From: Acidobacteriota bacterium
GTDB taxonomy: Bacteria; Acidobacteriota; Terriglobia; Terriglobales; Acidobacteriaceae
Direction of reading: 5' to 3'
Assembly: GCA_021803035.1 (NCBI GenBank)
Contig: JAJZME010000058.1
Location: 19,460 to 83,459 of the forward strand
Length of the DNA: 64,000 nucleotides
Below the pieces are notes generated by a model. The model was not told the origin of the DNA, searched no databases, and saw only the letters and a program-made list of their open reading frames with translations. This document shows, in pieces, positions 54,789 through 63,634 of this stretch (position 1 is its first letter; each line of letters opens with the position of its first letter). The translations under genes were made by a program, and so were the position numbers.

Positions 54789-56333
54789 ATGAAAGAGCGG
54801 AACTTCATTGATACTGCCGGCATCCAATCGCCCGCCCCTCAATTCTTTTCGGCCACACGCCGCCAGGCGCTGGCAGGCATAGCCGCAGTGGCGGCATCGT
54901 CGGTTCTGCCGCGCTTCGAGCGAGTTGCATTTGCCCAGCCTGCCAAAGGCGGTCACCCGCAACCTCGGCCGGCCGGCCCTGTCACGCATGCCTCGCTTAC
55001 GGTCACAGATGCGAGCGCCGGTTCCATTGATCCCTACTTCCCCGGACTTTCCTACGAAAAGAACACTCTTTGGGAGCCGCTGTTTACTCCTGCAAACGCC
55101 GATCTTATCGGCCTCTTCAGGCGGCTGGGCCGGGGAGTGCTGCGTGTTGGCGGAAATTCGGTGGAACGAAACACCTGGACTCCACGCGGCGCAGGCCAGA
55201 CGCGCGGCCAGATTGCGCCCAGCGACGTGAACGCGCTGGCCGCCTTCGTTAAAGCCACTGGCTGGAAGTGTCTCTACGGGGTCAATCTGGAAGGCATTGC
55301 GCGTGGCACAACCACTCCCGAACTTGCCGCCGAGGAAGTTGCTTACACCTCCAGGCAACTCGGCGCATCGCTGCTCGGCATCGAGATCGGGAACGAGTGC
55401 GACCTCTATGGCCACCCGCAAAACGCCTTTGCCGGGCACTGGTCGCTCAATCAATTCATTGCACTCTGGGAGCGCTTCCGCAGAGCGATATTGGCTAAGA
55501 CTCCGGGCGTGCCTATCACTGGTCCCGCCTCGGCCAGCAACTACGAAAAGTGGACCATCCCCTTCGGCGAAACTGTAACCAGCAAGCAGATTACGCTGCT
55601 CACGCAGCACTACTACCGCGGCAACGGCCAGCTTCCTGCCTCGACGGCACAGTTCCTCATCACCCCCGATCCCAGACTTGTGAGGGAACTGGCGGCGCTC
55701 AAGGCGGCATCTGCAAAGATCGGCGTGCCTTACCGTATGGCCGAGTGCAACTCCTACTACCACGGCGGCGCCAACGGTGTCAGCGATTCCTATGCCTCGT
55801 CGCTCTGGATGATCGACTTTCTCTTCGACTGTGTCTTGGGCGGGGCCAGTGGCATCAATCTGCACGGCGGCGGCAACGGCGGCGGCTATACCCCCATCGC
55901 TGACCAGCACGGCCGCGTTGTTGAGGCCAGGCCGGAATATTACGGCCTGCTGCTCTTTACCATGGCCGGGCAGGGTGAACTTTACACGGCAAATCTCGCG
56001 GCGGGCGGGTTGAACGCCACGGCTTACGCGGTCAAACTCGCCGCCGGCGGCCTGAATCTGGTCATTGTCAACAAGGATCTCGGGCAGAATCTGGAGCTCA
56101 CCGCGCAGCTACCGCAAAGAGCGCGGTCGGCAAGCTTGCTCGAGCTGACGCAATTGAGCGTTGGCGCCAAAGCGCCTGAACTGCTCACTCACTCCGGCGT
56201 CACCATTCAAGGCTCGCCCATCCGCCGGGATGGAGGATTTTCGCCCTCGCCCGCATACGACCTGAGCGCGCATGGCTCCCGGCTCAAGTGCTACGTCCCG
56301 GCGCTGAGTGCAGCGCTGATTCGCGTGCTTTGA
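54789..56333 (+). CDS. GH79-like glycosidase (paralogue 2)
   Basis: 514 residues with AGGAG nine bases upstream. A Tat-type signal (SATRRQALAGIAAVAASSVL) without a lipobox suggests a soluble exported form, unlike paralogue 1. The catalytic Glu203 is in GIEIGNECDLYGH and Glu319 in YRMAECNSYYHGG, aligned exactly with those of paralogue 1; LHGGGNGGGYTPIADQHGRV matches too. Tandem duplication with retained active sites but different anchoring implies split roles (cell-bound versus free). The spacer between the two genes is 91 bases. Confidence 0.85.
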   Translation: MKERNFIDTAGIQSPAPQFFSATRRQALAGIAAVAASSVLPRFERVAFAQPAKGGHPQPRPAGPVTHASLTVTDASAGSIDPYFPGLSYEKNTLWEPLFTPANADLIGLFRRLGRGVLRVGGNSVERNTWTPRGAGQTRGQIAPSDVNALAAFVKATGWKCLYGVNLEGIARGTTTPELAAEEVAYTSRQLGASLLGIEIGNECDLYGHPQNAFAGHWSLNQFIALWERFRRAILAKTPGVPITGPASASNYEKWTIPFGETVTSKQITLLTQHYYRGNGQLPASTAQFLITPDPRLVRELAALKAASAKIGVPYRMAECNSYYHGGANGVSDSYASSLWMIDFLFDCVLGGASGINLHGGGNGGGYTPIADQHGRVVEARPEYYGLLLFTMAGQGELYTANLAAGGLNATAYAVKLAAGGLNLVIVNKDLGQNLELTAQLPQRARSASLLELTQLSVGAKAPELLTHSGVTIQGSPIRRDGGFSPSPAYDLSAHGSRLKCYVPALSAALIRVL

Positions 56334-56464
56334 GCCGATGGCATTCAGGAGGAATTGATTTTCGTGGGCGCCGCTCTTACGGTACCCGTAACAACGGTAT
56401 GCAAGATCGCCGCTGAACAGATTGCGCAGTAAATAGCCCCAGTCAAGCTGGGCTTTGCGTTGTG

Positions 56465-56506
56465 AGCCGCTTCGAGCGGCTTGAGCAGGGCCGCTAACGC
56501 GGCCCT
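56465..56506. repeat. Two adjacent perfect hairpins (AGCCGCT-TCG-AGCGGCT and AGGGCCGC-TAAC-GCGGCCCT)
   Basis: Two GC-rich palindromes six bases apart lie between the second GH79 gene and the IS200/IS605-type remnant. They are most likely the sub-terminal hairpins of that element; they could also stop transcripts, though no U-run follows. Confidence 0.45.
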
Positions 56507-56524
56507 GACGTGATTGAGGGCACC

Positions 56525-56782
56525 TCATGGTGGCTGGTTCCACATATGCAAGTGCTCCGGCCGCTTATCCTCGGCTTTCTGGTTGCGGATGTATGCCCGT
56601 ATCTGTGCATCATCTCGCCCCAGGTCGATACAAAGAAACCGCGCGCCCAGAAATGCTGTCCGGTGAAGCTCCGGGCGGAAGCCCTCGCCAGGATACGGTT
56701 GCGGTTGCGTTTACAGTGCCTTGCGCTGGCACTTGATGATAAAGGCTACGTGGTATTTGCACTCCCATACGGAGTGGCTTAG
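56525..56782 (-). pseudogene. IS200/IS605 family transposase (TnpA) remnant
   Basis: Minus-strand reading gives SHSVWECKYHVAFIIKCQRK and AL followed by a stop, the N-terminal motif of Y1 transposases. A central deletion (including the HUH motif) follows, then in shifted frames QHFWARGFFVST and DDAQIRAYIRNQKAEDKRPE ending with a normal stop. No catalytic core remains. The paired hairpins at 56465-56506 would be its right end. Confidence 0.75.
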
Positions 56783-56963
56783 ACTCTCAATTCGGCCCCT
56801 CCAGCTTCTCCTTGACGTGCGCTTTGGTCGGCTCACGACTGGAGCTTCCTGGATGGACTATCGAAACTGTCAAACTCCTGCCACCACTCCCGGCAAAGCC
56901 GGGGGAGGTCCCCTTGTCTTTAGAATGGATTCGAAGCGTCGCGCTATGCTGATCGCAACTCGT

Positions 56964-58146
56964 CTTGTCTCTCCCTTCAGCACGTCTACTCGGAACGCGG
57001 TGACCAGTACTTCCGCCGGAATTTGGTCCGCATCGAACATGGGACATCGTCGGAGCTGAAGGCGAAGGTGCGCGGTGGCGACAACTATGAGGTCATTCTG
57101 ACCTGGACGGCAAGGTCGCGGTCTTCTGCGATTGCATGTATTTCATCGACCAGGGAAAACCCTGCAAGCATCTTTGGGCAGCCGTTCTGGCCGCGGACGC
57201 AGGTGGCTATCTGAGCGACGTTGCCACGGCCGTGACGGATCCCCCCTGGATCTCGATGAGTTTCTGGACGAATTCAGCGATCAGGATCAAAAGGCCAATT
57301 GTTTCCTGCCTCACGCAGAGCGCGCGACTCTTCCGCCGCCTGAACCAAGTTGGAAGAAGGAACTCGCGGGGCTCTTCCGAGACCATCTTGCGCCGGACCA
57401 AGGAACAGGTTGCCAGCGAATTGCCGCCCAAGGTGGAACAGACAATCTATTGCGAGTTGGAAGCCCGCCAGCGTGCTCTCTACAACGAACTGCGCCGGCA
57501 TTATCGCGATTCGCTCCTGCCACGGGTCGGCAGCGAAGGCCTGGCCAAGACGAAGATTCAGGTTTTGGAGGCCCTCCTGCGACTGCGCCAGGCTGCGTGC
57601 CATCCGGGACTGATCGATCGCAAGCTGGCAAGCGGCTCCAGCGCCAAACTTGACGTCCTGCTCGAACAGCTTGGAGCGGTCCTGGAGGAGGGACACAAGG
57701 CGCTGGTCTTCTCGCAGTTTACGAGCCTGCTGGCCATCGTGCGCCAGCGTCTGGACGGCAAAGGTATCACCCATGAATATCTGGATGGCAAAACTAAGAA
57801 CCGGCAGCAGCGTGTGGATGACTTCCAAAACAACCCTGATTGCGGAGTGTTTCTGATCAGCCTCAAAGCAGGTGGTGTCGGATTGAATCCGACCGCAGCC
57901 GACTATGTTTTCATCCTCGATCCGTGGTGGAATCCCGCTGTCGAGGCCCAGGCCATCGATCGCACCCATCGCATCGGCCACAACCGGCGGGTGTTTGCGT
58001 ATCGGCTGATCGCACGCGATACGGTGGAAGAGAAGATCCTGGCGCTGCAAGCGGCCAAGCGTAATCTTGCCGACGGAATCCTCGGGAATAATGGCAGCCT
58101 GATTCGCGATCTCCGCCGCGAGGACCTCGAAATATTGCTCTCGTGA
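56964..58146 (+). pseudogene. SNF2-family helicase gene, internally deleted and frameshifted
   Basis: The 5' part reads LQHVYSERGDQYFRRNLVRI and, after a frame change near 57110, [20 protein letters not shown] and [13 protein letters not shown], a SWIM zinc-finger. Then [20 protein letters not shown] in another frame. The 3' part from about 57385 is an intact C-terminal helicase half: [60 protein letters not shown] and [20 protein letters not shown]. The whole ATPase lobe with the Walker motifs is missing, so the product cannot be a working helicase. It lies beside IS debris. Confidence 0.8.
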
Positions 58147-58418
58147 AGAGGATTGGCTATTCTCTGCTTCGAGTTTGCCGGCGAATCAATTCCAGTAACC
58201 GCGGCAGGTAAGCCATTCGGCGGCTTCCTTGCGCCAAGCCGCACTGGCTTATTGGGGATGGACTGCCGGATCAACCGGAGATTAGCGATCGGCTTCCTGC
58301 GAATGGACGAGTCCGCGCTGCCGCGCCGTGACGACCGCGCCATCGCGATTAAAATGAAGACAATCTCCGAGTAAGCAGATAATCGGAGATTATCTCCGGT
58401 TACAAGAATTTTTGGGAG
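58147..58418. other. Upstream region of the TetR gene
   Basis: No gene supported. The last 60 bases hold the TetR operator-like palindrome and a GATAAT. Confidence 0.4.
58362..58398. promoter_or_regulatory. Operator-like palindrome ahead of the TetR gene
   Basis: CGGAGA-TTA-TCTCCG (58384-58398) is a perfect 6-bp inverted repeat. AATCTCCGA (58362-58370) pairs with TCGGAGATT (58383-58391), so three copies of the half-site are stacked over a GATAAT (58378-58383). This arrangement suits autorepression by the TetR protein, which is inferred. Confidence 0.55.
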
Positions 58419-59000
58419 ATGGCGAAGAAGCGTTCACAACCCGCCCGAAAGCCGCGAACAGACGCGCTGCGCAACCGCGAGCGTATTCTCGAAGTCGCGA
58501 AGAAAGCCTTCACCCGCCACGGCGCCGAGGCCAGTCTGGACGAAATCGCAAAGCAGGCGGGCGTTGGAGCCGGTACCTTGTATCGCCATTTCCCCGCGCG
58601 GGACGCGCTGATCGAAGCGGTCTACCGGAGTGAGGTGGAAAAGCTGGCCGCGGCAGAGCACAGCTTCGCCGCGGCGATGCCACCGATTGAAGCCCTGCAA
58701 GCCTGGATGCTGCTCCTCGTCGATCACATCGCGGCGAAGCACATCATTGCTCCGGCCCTCAACAGCATCGTCGGAGGCCCTTCCAGGCTCTATGAAGGCT
58801 CGCGCGGCTTGATTCAGGGAGCGTTCGATGAGCTGGTGAAGCGCGCGAAAAAGAGCGGCGATCTACGAAAGGATCTGGACGCCTCCGATCTGCTTCGTGC
58901 GGTAATCGGTGTCTCTCATGTGGGCTTTGGTCCTGATTGGCAGCAAAGCGCCAGGAGGCTGGTAGACATTCTCATCGCAGGCTCACGGGCAGCCAAATGA
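58419..59000 (+). CDS. TetR/AcrR family transcriptional regulator
   Basis: 193 residues. The N-terminal helix-turn-helix is clear: NRERILEVAKKAFTRHGAEA with SLDEIAKQAGVGAGTLYRHF and PARDALIEAVYRSEVEKL. The C-terminal ligand domain (IEALQAWMLLLVDHIAAKHI, then HVGFGPDWQQSARRLVDILI) resembles the group around YxaF/SbtR-type regulators. No drug-pump or enzyme gene is directly adjacent on either side, so the target may be itself or distant. The palindrome immediately upstream suggests autoregulation. Confidence 0.88.
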   Translation: MAKKRSQPARKPRTDALRNRERILEVAKKAFTRHGAEASLDEIAKQAGVGAGTLYRHFPARDALIEAVYRSEVEKLAAAEHSFAAAMPPIEALQAWMLLLVDHIAAKHIIAPALNSIVGGPSRLYEGSRGLIQGAFDELVKRAKKSGDLRKDLDASDLLRAVIGVSHVGFGPDWQQSARRLVDILIAGSRAAK

Positions 59001-59196
59001 CCCTGCTGTCGCAAACCGGGACCTGACAAGCCGGGGATTCGCGCCCTGGGATCGCCTCTGCCGGGAGCGCGGCTCGCGAGACTTCACCGATGCGATCGCA
59101 GAACCCTCCACTTGGGCTACTCCTCGCCAATTTGGAAATCATCGCCGGCCGTGCTGGTTTTCACCTGCCGGCCAGGAAGCTTTCACGCCAACAATG

Positions 59197-60501
59197 CTAT
59201 TTCACATATCGGTTACAGAACCGCATGTACTGTTCCCAATCGAAATCCGTCACGCCATGCCCGCCGGAACGCACGTGATAGCTGACCCGGCCGATGACCG
59301 GGTGGTTCACCGGCGGCCAGACGGTCGTAGGAAGTCCTGTCTTGCCTAACAACCGGTAAACCGGGGTGACAGCCCTGGCGGCAAGAAATTCGCCCACGGG
59401 AGAAGACACGTGGTCGTCGATCGCGCTGGCCACATAGAGGGGCCGCGGAGCGATCAACGCGAGCACTTCGTTCTGATCAAAGGGTAGATGCGCGTCATCG
59501 CCGTTGTAGCGGTGGAAGTTCCGGCAGAACCAGTAGGGAAATTCCGTGTTCAGCGAGGCGATGGTCTGTCCATGCGGATAGTGAAAGAGCTTGGCGCCCC
59601 CCGCGCCGGATTCATTGCTGATGACCGCCGCAAAGCGCTGATCGGTTGCGCCTGCCCAGATGGCCGCTTTGCCGAGGCGCGACCAGCCGAAGGCGACCAC
59701 GCGGCGCCCATTGACCGCGGGATCGTTTTGCAGAAAATCCAGCGCGCGGCTCATCCCCCATGCCCAGGCGCCGATGGTGGCAAAGTCGTCGCCGCCTTTG
59801 TGCAGCCCGGGGTAGTCGCTGCGAATACTCTTTGCATATTCGTGCTTGCGGTCGCGGTCCAGGTCGCGGCGGTAGAAAGTGGCCAGCGCGTACCCGTTGC
59901 GGAGGATCATTTTTACCGGCCACTGCGAAGCGTTGATGCCGCGGCAGGCCGCCGTGGCGCGATGATTCCTGACGCAGGAGAGATTGACCCAGGGATTTGA
60001 ATGCGCGCCGATCCACCGCTTCGAAATGCGAATCCCCGGATCGGCGTTGATGGTTTCATTGCCCCAGAAGTTCATGCCCAGGATGACAGGCGGCCGCTTC
60101 ACTCCGTTGGGCGTGTAGAGCAGCAGGTCGATCCGTGAGCCGTTCCTGTGCCCATTGAGCAGGATGAAGGCCTGGGTTCGCGTGGCCAGCCCGCCAAGCG
60201 CGTGCGGGTCCCGGCTGTACACCTCAAACTGTTCGTGCGGCGGGCGTGGCGGCATGCGCCCATACATCTGCCGGGTGAACAACCGCAGCAGTTGTGCCCG
60301 GCGGCGTGGCCACTGCCGGGCGCTCTTAACCGGCTTGCCATTCGCAAACCGCAGAGGATTCGGGAGGTCGGCCGGCAGCTTGCTCTCCTGGCGGCGTGCG
60401 GACAGCGGCAATGCGGCCGCGCAGGTAAGGGTGACGCACAGCATAGCCCCGGGAAGCCACTTCATCCGCTGCTTCCACAAAAAACATCCTCCACGCACCA
60501 T
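59197..60501 (-). CDS. CE15 glucuronoyl methylesterase-like protein, secreted
   Basis: About 434 residues from ATG 60501, which has GGAGG upstream; a signal-like segment follows (MKWLPGAMLCVTLTCAAALP). The alpha/beta hydrolase motif around the nucleophile reads VVAFGWSRLGKAAIWAGATD, matching GxSRxGK of CE15. SNESGAGGAKLFHYPHGQTI and the late GGHGVTDFDWEQYMRF (His) complete a plausible triad. CE15 enzymes hydrolyse esters between 4-O-methylglucuronate and lignin alcohols or related uronate esters. It lies 4 kb from the GH79/lyase cluster on the opposite strand and would suit the same uronic-acid glycan. Confidence 0.85.
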   Translation of the reverse strand: MVRGGCFLWKQRMKWLPGAMLCVTLTCAAALPLSARRQESKLPADLPNPLRFANGKPVKSARQWPRRRAQLLRLFTRQMYGRMPPRPPHEQFEVYSRDPHALGGLATRTQAFILLNGHRNGSRIDLLLYTPNGVKRPPVILGMNFWGNETINADPGIRISKRWIGAHSNPWVNLSCVRNHRATAACRGINASQWPVKMILRNGYALATFYRRDLDRDRKHEYAKSIRSDYPGLHKGGDDFATIGAWAWGMSRALDFLQNDPAVNGRRVVAFGWSRLGKAAIWAGATDQRFAAVISNESGAGGAKLFHYPHGQTIASLNTEFPYWFCRNFHRYNGDDAHLPFDQNEVLALIAPRPLYVASAIDDHVSSPVGEFLAARAVTPVYRLLGKTGLPTTVWPPVNHPVIGRVSYHVRSGGHGVTDFDWEQYMRFCNRYVK

Positions 60502-60993
60502 CCCGCCTCCCATGCCTTCAGATCCAGTGTAGGCTGCCGCAAATCTCATCTCTTGCGCGCTGTGACAGCGGAGCCAGGACCGCACCTGAATTTCACCACG
60601 GGCTGATGAGGCAAAGTGGGATTGCCTGCTTGCCCACATCCGGAAATGAGGACCGTTTGCATCTGCATATAGGGTTGGCGAGAAAATAACCTGCAAAAAA
60701 TCTGCGGAAAAAAATATTTTGAGGGGGGATGTAGCGCTTCGGCGGTGCGGGTTCGCGATGCGCGTTCTGCGCCGCCTGAGGATTGGGATCCTCGGATGAA
60801 GCTGGCGCGATTGGCTCAGTCATGGATGTAGTCTCCGCGCAGAGGCGTGCAGAGGCGGTCATGTTTCTATTCTGCGCGGCGGAGCGGAAATGATCTGCAA
60901 AGGTAAGCTGATGAATCCGCAGAAGTTGCGACGCGCGAGGCTTGACCACTTTTGGGTTGAACCCCTCGGGTGAGAGCGTTTGTAATTTGGCAC
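60502..60993. other. Intergenic region holding repeat copy C
   Basis: Apart from copy C of the dispersed element (60661-60946, minus strand) no gene is supported. Confidence 0.5.
60661..60946 (-). repeat. Dispersed element, copy C (internally deleted)
   Basis: In reverse orientation it follows the same order as copies A and B: GTCAAGCC, a leader with TTTGCAGATCATTTCCGCTC and GCAGAATAGAAAC, an ATG (60823, MTEPIAPASSEDPNPQA), a short link, then the same C-terminal AAQNAHREPAPPKR, the AAAATATTTTTTTCCGCAGA tract and TTTGCAGGTTATTTTCTC. The ORF stays in frame across the deletion but reads on through the 3' end to 60593. Copies A and C also share about 20 bases beyond B's AT-rich end, including GCCAACC and ATGCAGATGC. 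Confidence 0.85.
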
Positions 60994-61800
60994 TTACGAC
61001 GGCGTAACCGCTATTCTCACCGGCCGCGCGGCCAGCACCGGGCGCACCAACTCCGCGGGCCAGATATACACCGCCAGCCGCCGCGAGTAGTGCAACACGG
61101 GCTTTTCATTCGGCAGCTCAATGCCGATGGCGGCGGCCAGATCGTTTTGTTCGATCTCCGCTTCGGCGTCCTCCAGAGGCGACGGAACATGATGAATATG
61201 CGCCCGTATGGACTGACCCTCGTGGTTGCGCGTAAACAGCGAGTAGCGCTCGGTCAGGAAATATTCGAGCGTGCCGCCGTGGATCTCTGCCAGCCGCCGC
61301 GTAGGCCCCAGGCCGCGATAGCGCACCTTGAAAACCACGGGCCGCAGTGAGAACCGCCGGCGGCTGTAAAAATAAAATTCGCGCTCGGAGCACTGCTCCA
61401 TGCGCATCTGCGACCAGTAGTACGGCAGGTGGAAAAACACCCGCGCTGCCGCCACAGCAAGCAGATTGCTCGCATCGAGCGAAAAGCAATAAATGCCTGC
61501 CTCTCCGCTGCCGCGGTCGCGGACATAGGTGCGCAGATTCAGGTCGGGAAAGCCGCCCATCCCGGGCAGCGGAGGCGTACCGCGCAGCTTGACGCGATCG
61601 AGCCAGAAAGGAACCATGCCGACCCACGCCGAGCCTTCAAATGTATCCGCCTCAAGCCCTGCGGGCAAGAGCGCCGTGATTGCCGCCACCGGAACCGGCC
61701 AATGCGCCAGCAGCAGATCGTTCCAGTGCTGAGATGCCAACCACCGGCCACCCGGCAAAGGCCGTGGCTTGTGTGACGTGCGTATCAGGTACTCGCGCAT
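60994..61800 (-). CDS. DUF2071 domain-containing protein (YqjF-like)
   Basis: A 268-residue protein. LASQHWNDLLLAHWPVPVAA, LLPAGLEADTFEGSAWVGMV, DLNLRTYVRDRGSGEAGIYC and the FHLPYYWSQMRMEQC segment are the family landmarks, and LTERYSLFTRNHEGQSIRAH lies near the C-terminus. Members have an acetoacetate-decarboxylase-like fold; a function has not been fixed. It is divergent from the ThyX-like gene with start codons about 125 bases apart. Confidence 0.82.
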   Translation of the reverse strand: MREYLIRTSHKPRPLPGGRWLASQHWNDLLLAHWPVPVAAITALLPAGLEADTFEGSAWVGMVPFWLDRVKLRGTPPLPGMGGFPDLNLRTYVRDRGSGEAGIYCFSLDASNLLAVAAARVFFHLPYYWSQMRMEQCSEREFYFYSRRRFSLRPVVFKVRYRGLGPTRRLAEIHGGTLEYFLTERYSLFTRNHEGQSIRAHIHHVPSPLEDAEAEIEQNDLAAAIGIELPNEKPVLHYSRRLAVYIWPAELVRPVLAARPVRIAVTPS

Positions 61801-61925
61801 GGCCTACTCCTGCGTCCAAGGCCACTCAAAAAAATCTCGGGAATTGGTTCGCCGGACGTGTTGTTTGGTGTCAAAAAATCTGCGCCAGCTTCCCCATGCC
61901 GTATTCTGGTCGCGAGACCACGTCC

Positions 61926-63533
61926 ATGTCCAGTGAATCTTCTTTCATCCCTGCCGCCCGGAACCAAACCGACGTCTACGCCGTTCACGGCGCCGATCCG
62001 GAAGTGCTGGCTTATGCCATGGCCAAATACTCGCGCTCGGCGCTCTCCATGCGCGAATCGCTGGCCGAAATCGGCGCCCAGCGCGCCGAACAGTTCCTGA
62101 ATACATTTTATTTTCAGTACGGCCATCGTTCCATCGCCGACCTGGCGCATGTGGCCTTTGCCGTCGAGCGCCTGAGCCTGCTGGCCGCCATTGTGCTGGT
62201 CGACGAGCAGCGATGGGATGGTCAGGAACGCTCCACACGCTACCAGAACTTTCTCAAATCCGGCTGGTATCTTCCTGATTTTGCGCAGGATGCTGATTCC
62301 TCCCGGCTTTATGCGGCGACCGTCGAACGGTTGTTTACCGCCTATCAGAGCACCTCGGCGGCGGTTCTGGACCTGCTGCGCCGGCGCATCGCCCGGCCAG
62401 AGAGCCTGAAGCCGGAGACCTACGAGCGGACGCTCAAGGCCCGCGCCTTCGATGTGGCCCGCTACCTGTTGCCCTTGGCTACCAACACCTCGCTCGGGCA
62501 GATCGTGAATGCGCGCACGCTGGAGACACAGATTTCCCGGCTGCTCTCGCACCCCGCCGCCGAGGTGCGCGACCTGGGGATGAAGCTGCGCGAGGCTGCC
62601 TCCGGACCGGCATGGAATGCGAACGGCCAGGCCGGCCGGGCCTTTGTGGAGATGCTCGCCGCGCTGGATATGGATGTCGCCGCCAGCCTTTCGGCCGAGG
62701 CGGCGCACCTGCTCACGCGCGAGGTCCATACCGCGCCCACGCTGGTGAAGTATGCCCAGCCCAACGAATACCTGCTGCGCAGCCGCGAGGAGCTTACGCA
62801 GGCCGCGGCGGAGATCCTGGGCAAGATCCCGCGCAATGAGCCACCCGACGCAGTGGTCGACCTGGTGGAACGCTCCGAGACGCTGGAAGTGGAGCTGGCT
62901 GCGACCCTGCTTTACTCCGTCAGCCACGATTCCTACCGGCAAATCAGGGATCTGGTGGCAGGATTGCCGGAGAGCCGCATCGCCGAGATCATCGAACTGG
63001 GCTTGCGCCATCGCGGCAAGCACGATGAGGCGCTGCGGGCTTTTCACGCCGGCGCGGAGCTGCGCTTCGACATCCTGATGGATATCGGCGGCTTCCGCGA
63101 CATGCACCGCCATCGCCGCTGCGTGCAGATGATTCAGCCCTTTACCGCGCAACACGGCTACGAGACACCTGGCGCTGGCGATCTGGGCGAAGGCGTCGAC
63201 ATTCTGGCCGAAGCGGGAATTCTGGCCGGGTACCGCGATGCCATTGAATCCGCGCACCGGGCCAGCGCGGAGATCGCCTCCGGCCCGGCGCCGGAGGCAG
63301 CGCAATCGGCGCTCTATCTGTTGCCACTGGCCACGCGCGTGCGGGCACTGTTCAAGATGGACTTTGCCGAGGCGCAATACATCTCCGAGTTGCGCTCCGC
63401 GCCTGCCGGCCATTTCAGCTACCGCCGCGTGGCCTGGGAGATGTATCGGGCGCTCGAACGGCAGCATCCGTCGCTGGCAAAGTATATCCGCGTGACCGAT
63501 TTCACCCAGCCGATCGACCTGCTGCAACGGTAG
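61926..63533 (+). CDS. Long ThyX-like protein (flavin-dependent thymidylate synthase family)
   Basis: About 535 residues from ATG 61926, more than twice the length of classical ThyX. The N-terminal half has QYGHRSIADLAHVAFAVERL and GQERSTRYQNF, corresponding to the ThyX GHxS...F and xxExSxRY elements, but the intervening RHR is replaced by EQRW. The C-terminal half has a second, diverged copy with GGFRDMHRHRRCVQMIQPFT supplying an RHR. So the two halves together hold the motif elements that a single ThyX normally has. Folate- and dUMP-dependent activity is therefore plausible but not certain. ThyA or canonical ThyX elsewhere in the genome is unknown. Confidence 0.75.
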   Translation: MSSESSFIPAARNQTDVYAVHGADPEVLAYAMAKYSRSALSMRESLAEIGAQRAEQFLNTFYFQYGHRSIADLAHVAFAVERLSLLAAIVLVDEQRWDGQERSTRYQNFLKSGWYLPDFAQDADSSRLYAATVERLFTAYQSTSAAVLDLLRRRIARPESLKPETYERTLKARAFDVARYLLPLATNTSLGQIVNARTLETQISRLLSHPAAEVRDLGMKLREAASGPAWNANGQAGRAFVEMLAALDMDVAASLSAEAAHLLTREVHTAPTLVKYAQPNEYLLRSREELTQAAAEILGKIPRNEPPDAVVDLVERSETLEVELAATLLYSVSHDSYRQIRDLVAGLPESRIAEIIELGLRHRGKHDEALRAFHAGAELRFDILMDIGGFRDMHRHRRCVQMIQPFTAQHGYETPGAGDLGEGVDILAEAGILAGYRDAIESAHRASAEIASGPAPEAAQSALYLLPLATRVRALFKMDFAEAQYISELRSAPAGHFSYRRVAWEMYRALERQHPSLAKYIRVTDFTQPIDLLQR

Positions 63534-63634
63534 GTGCGTGCGGCCGCCGCAGTCAGGAATTGCGGTCCTTCGGCCTGGCGCCGGACATGCCGCATTCTGG
63601 GCATGAAGGTCCTTATTTGCGGAGTGGATGAGAG

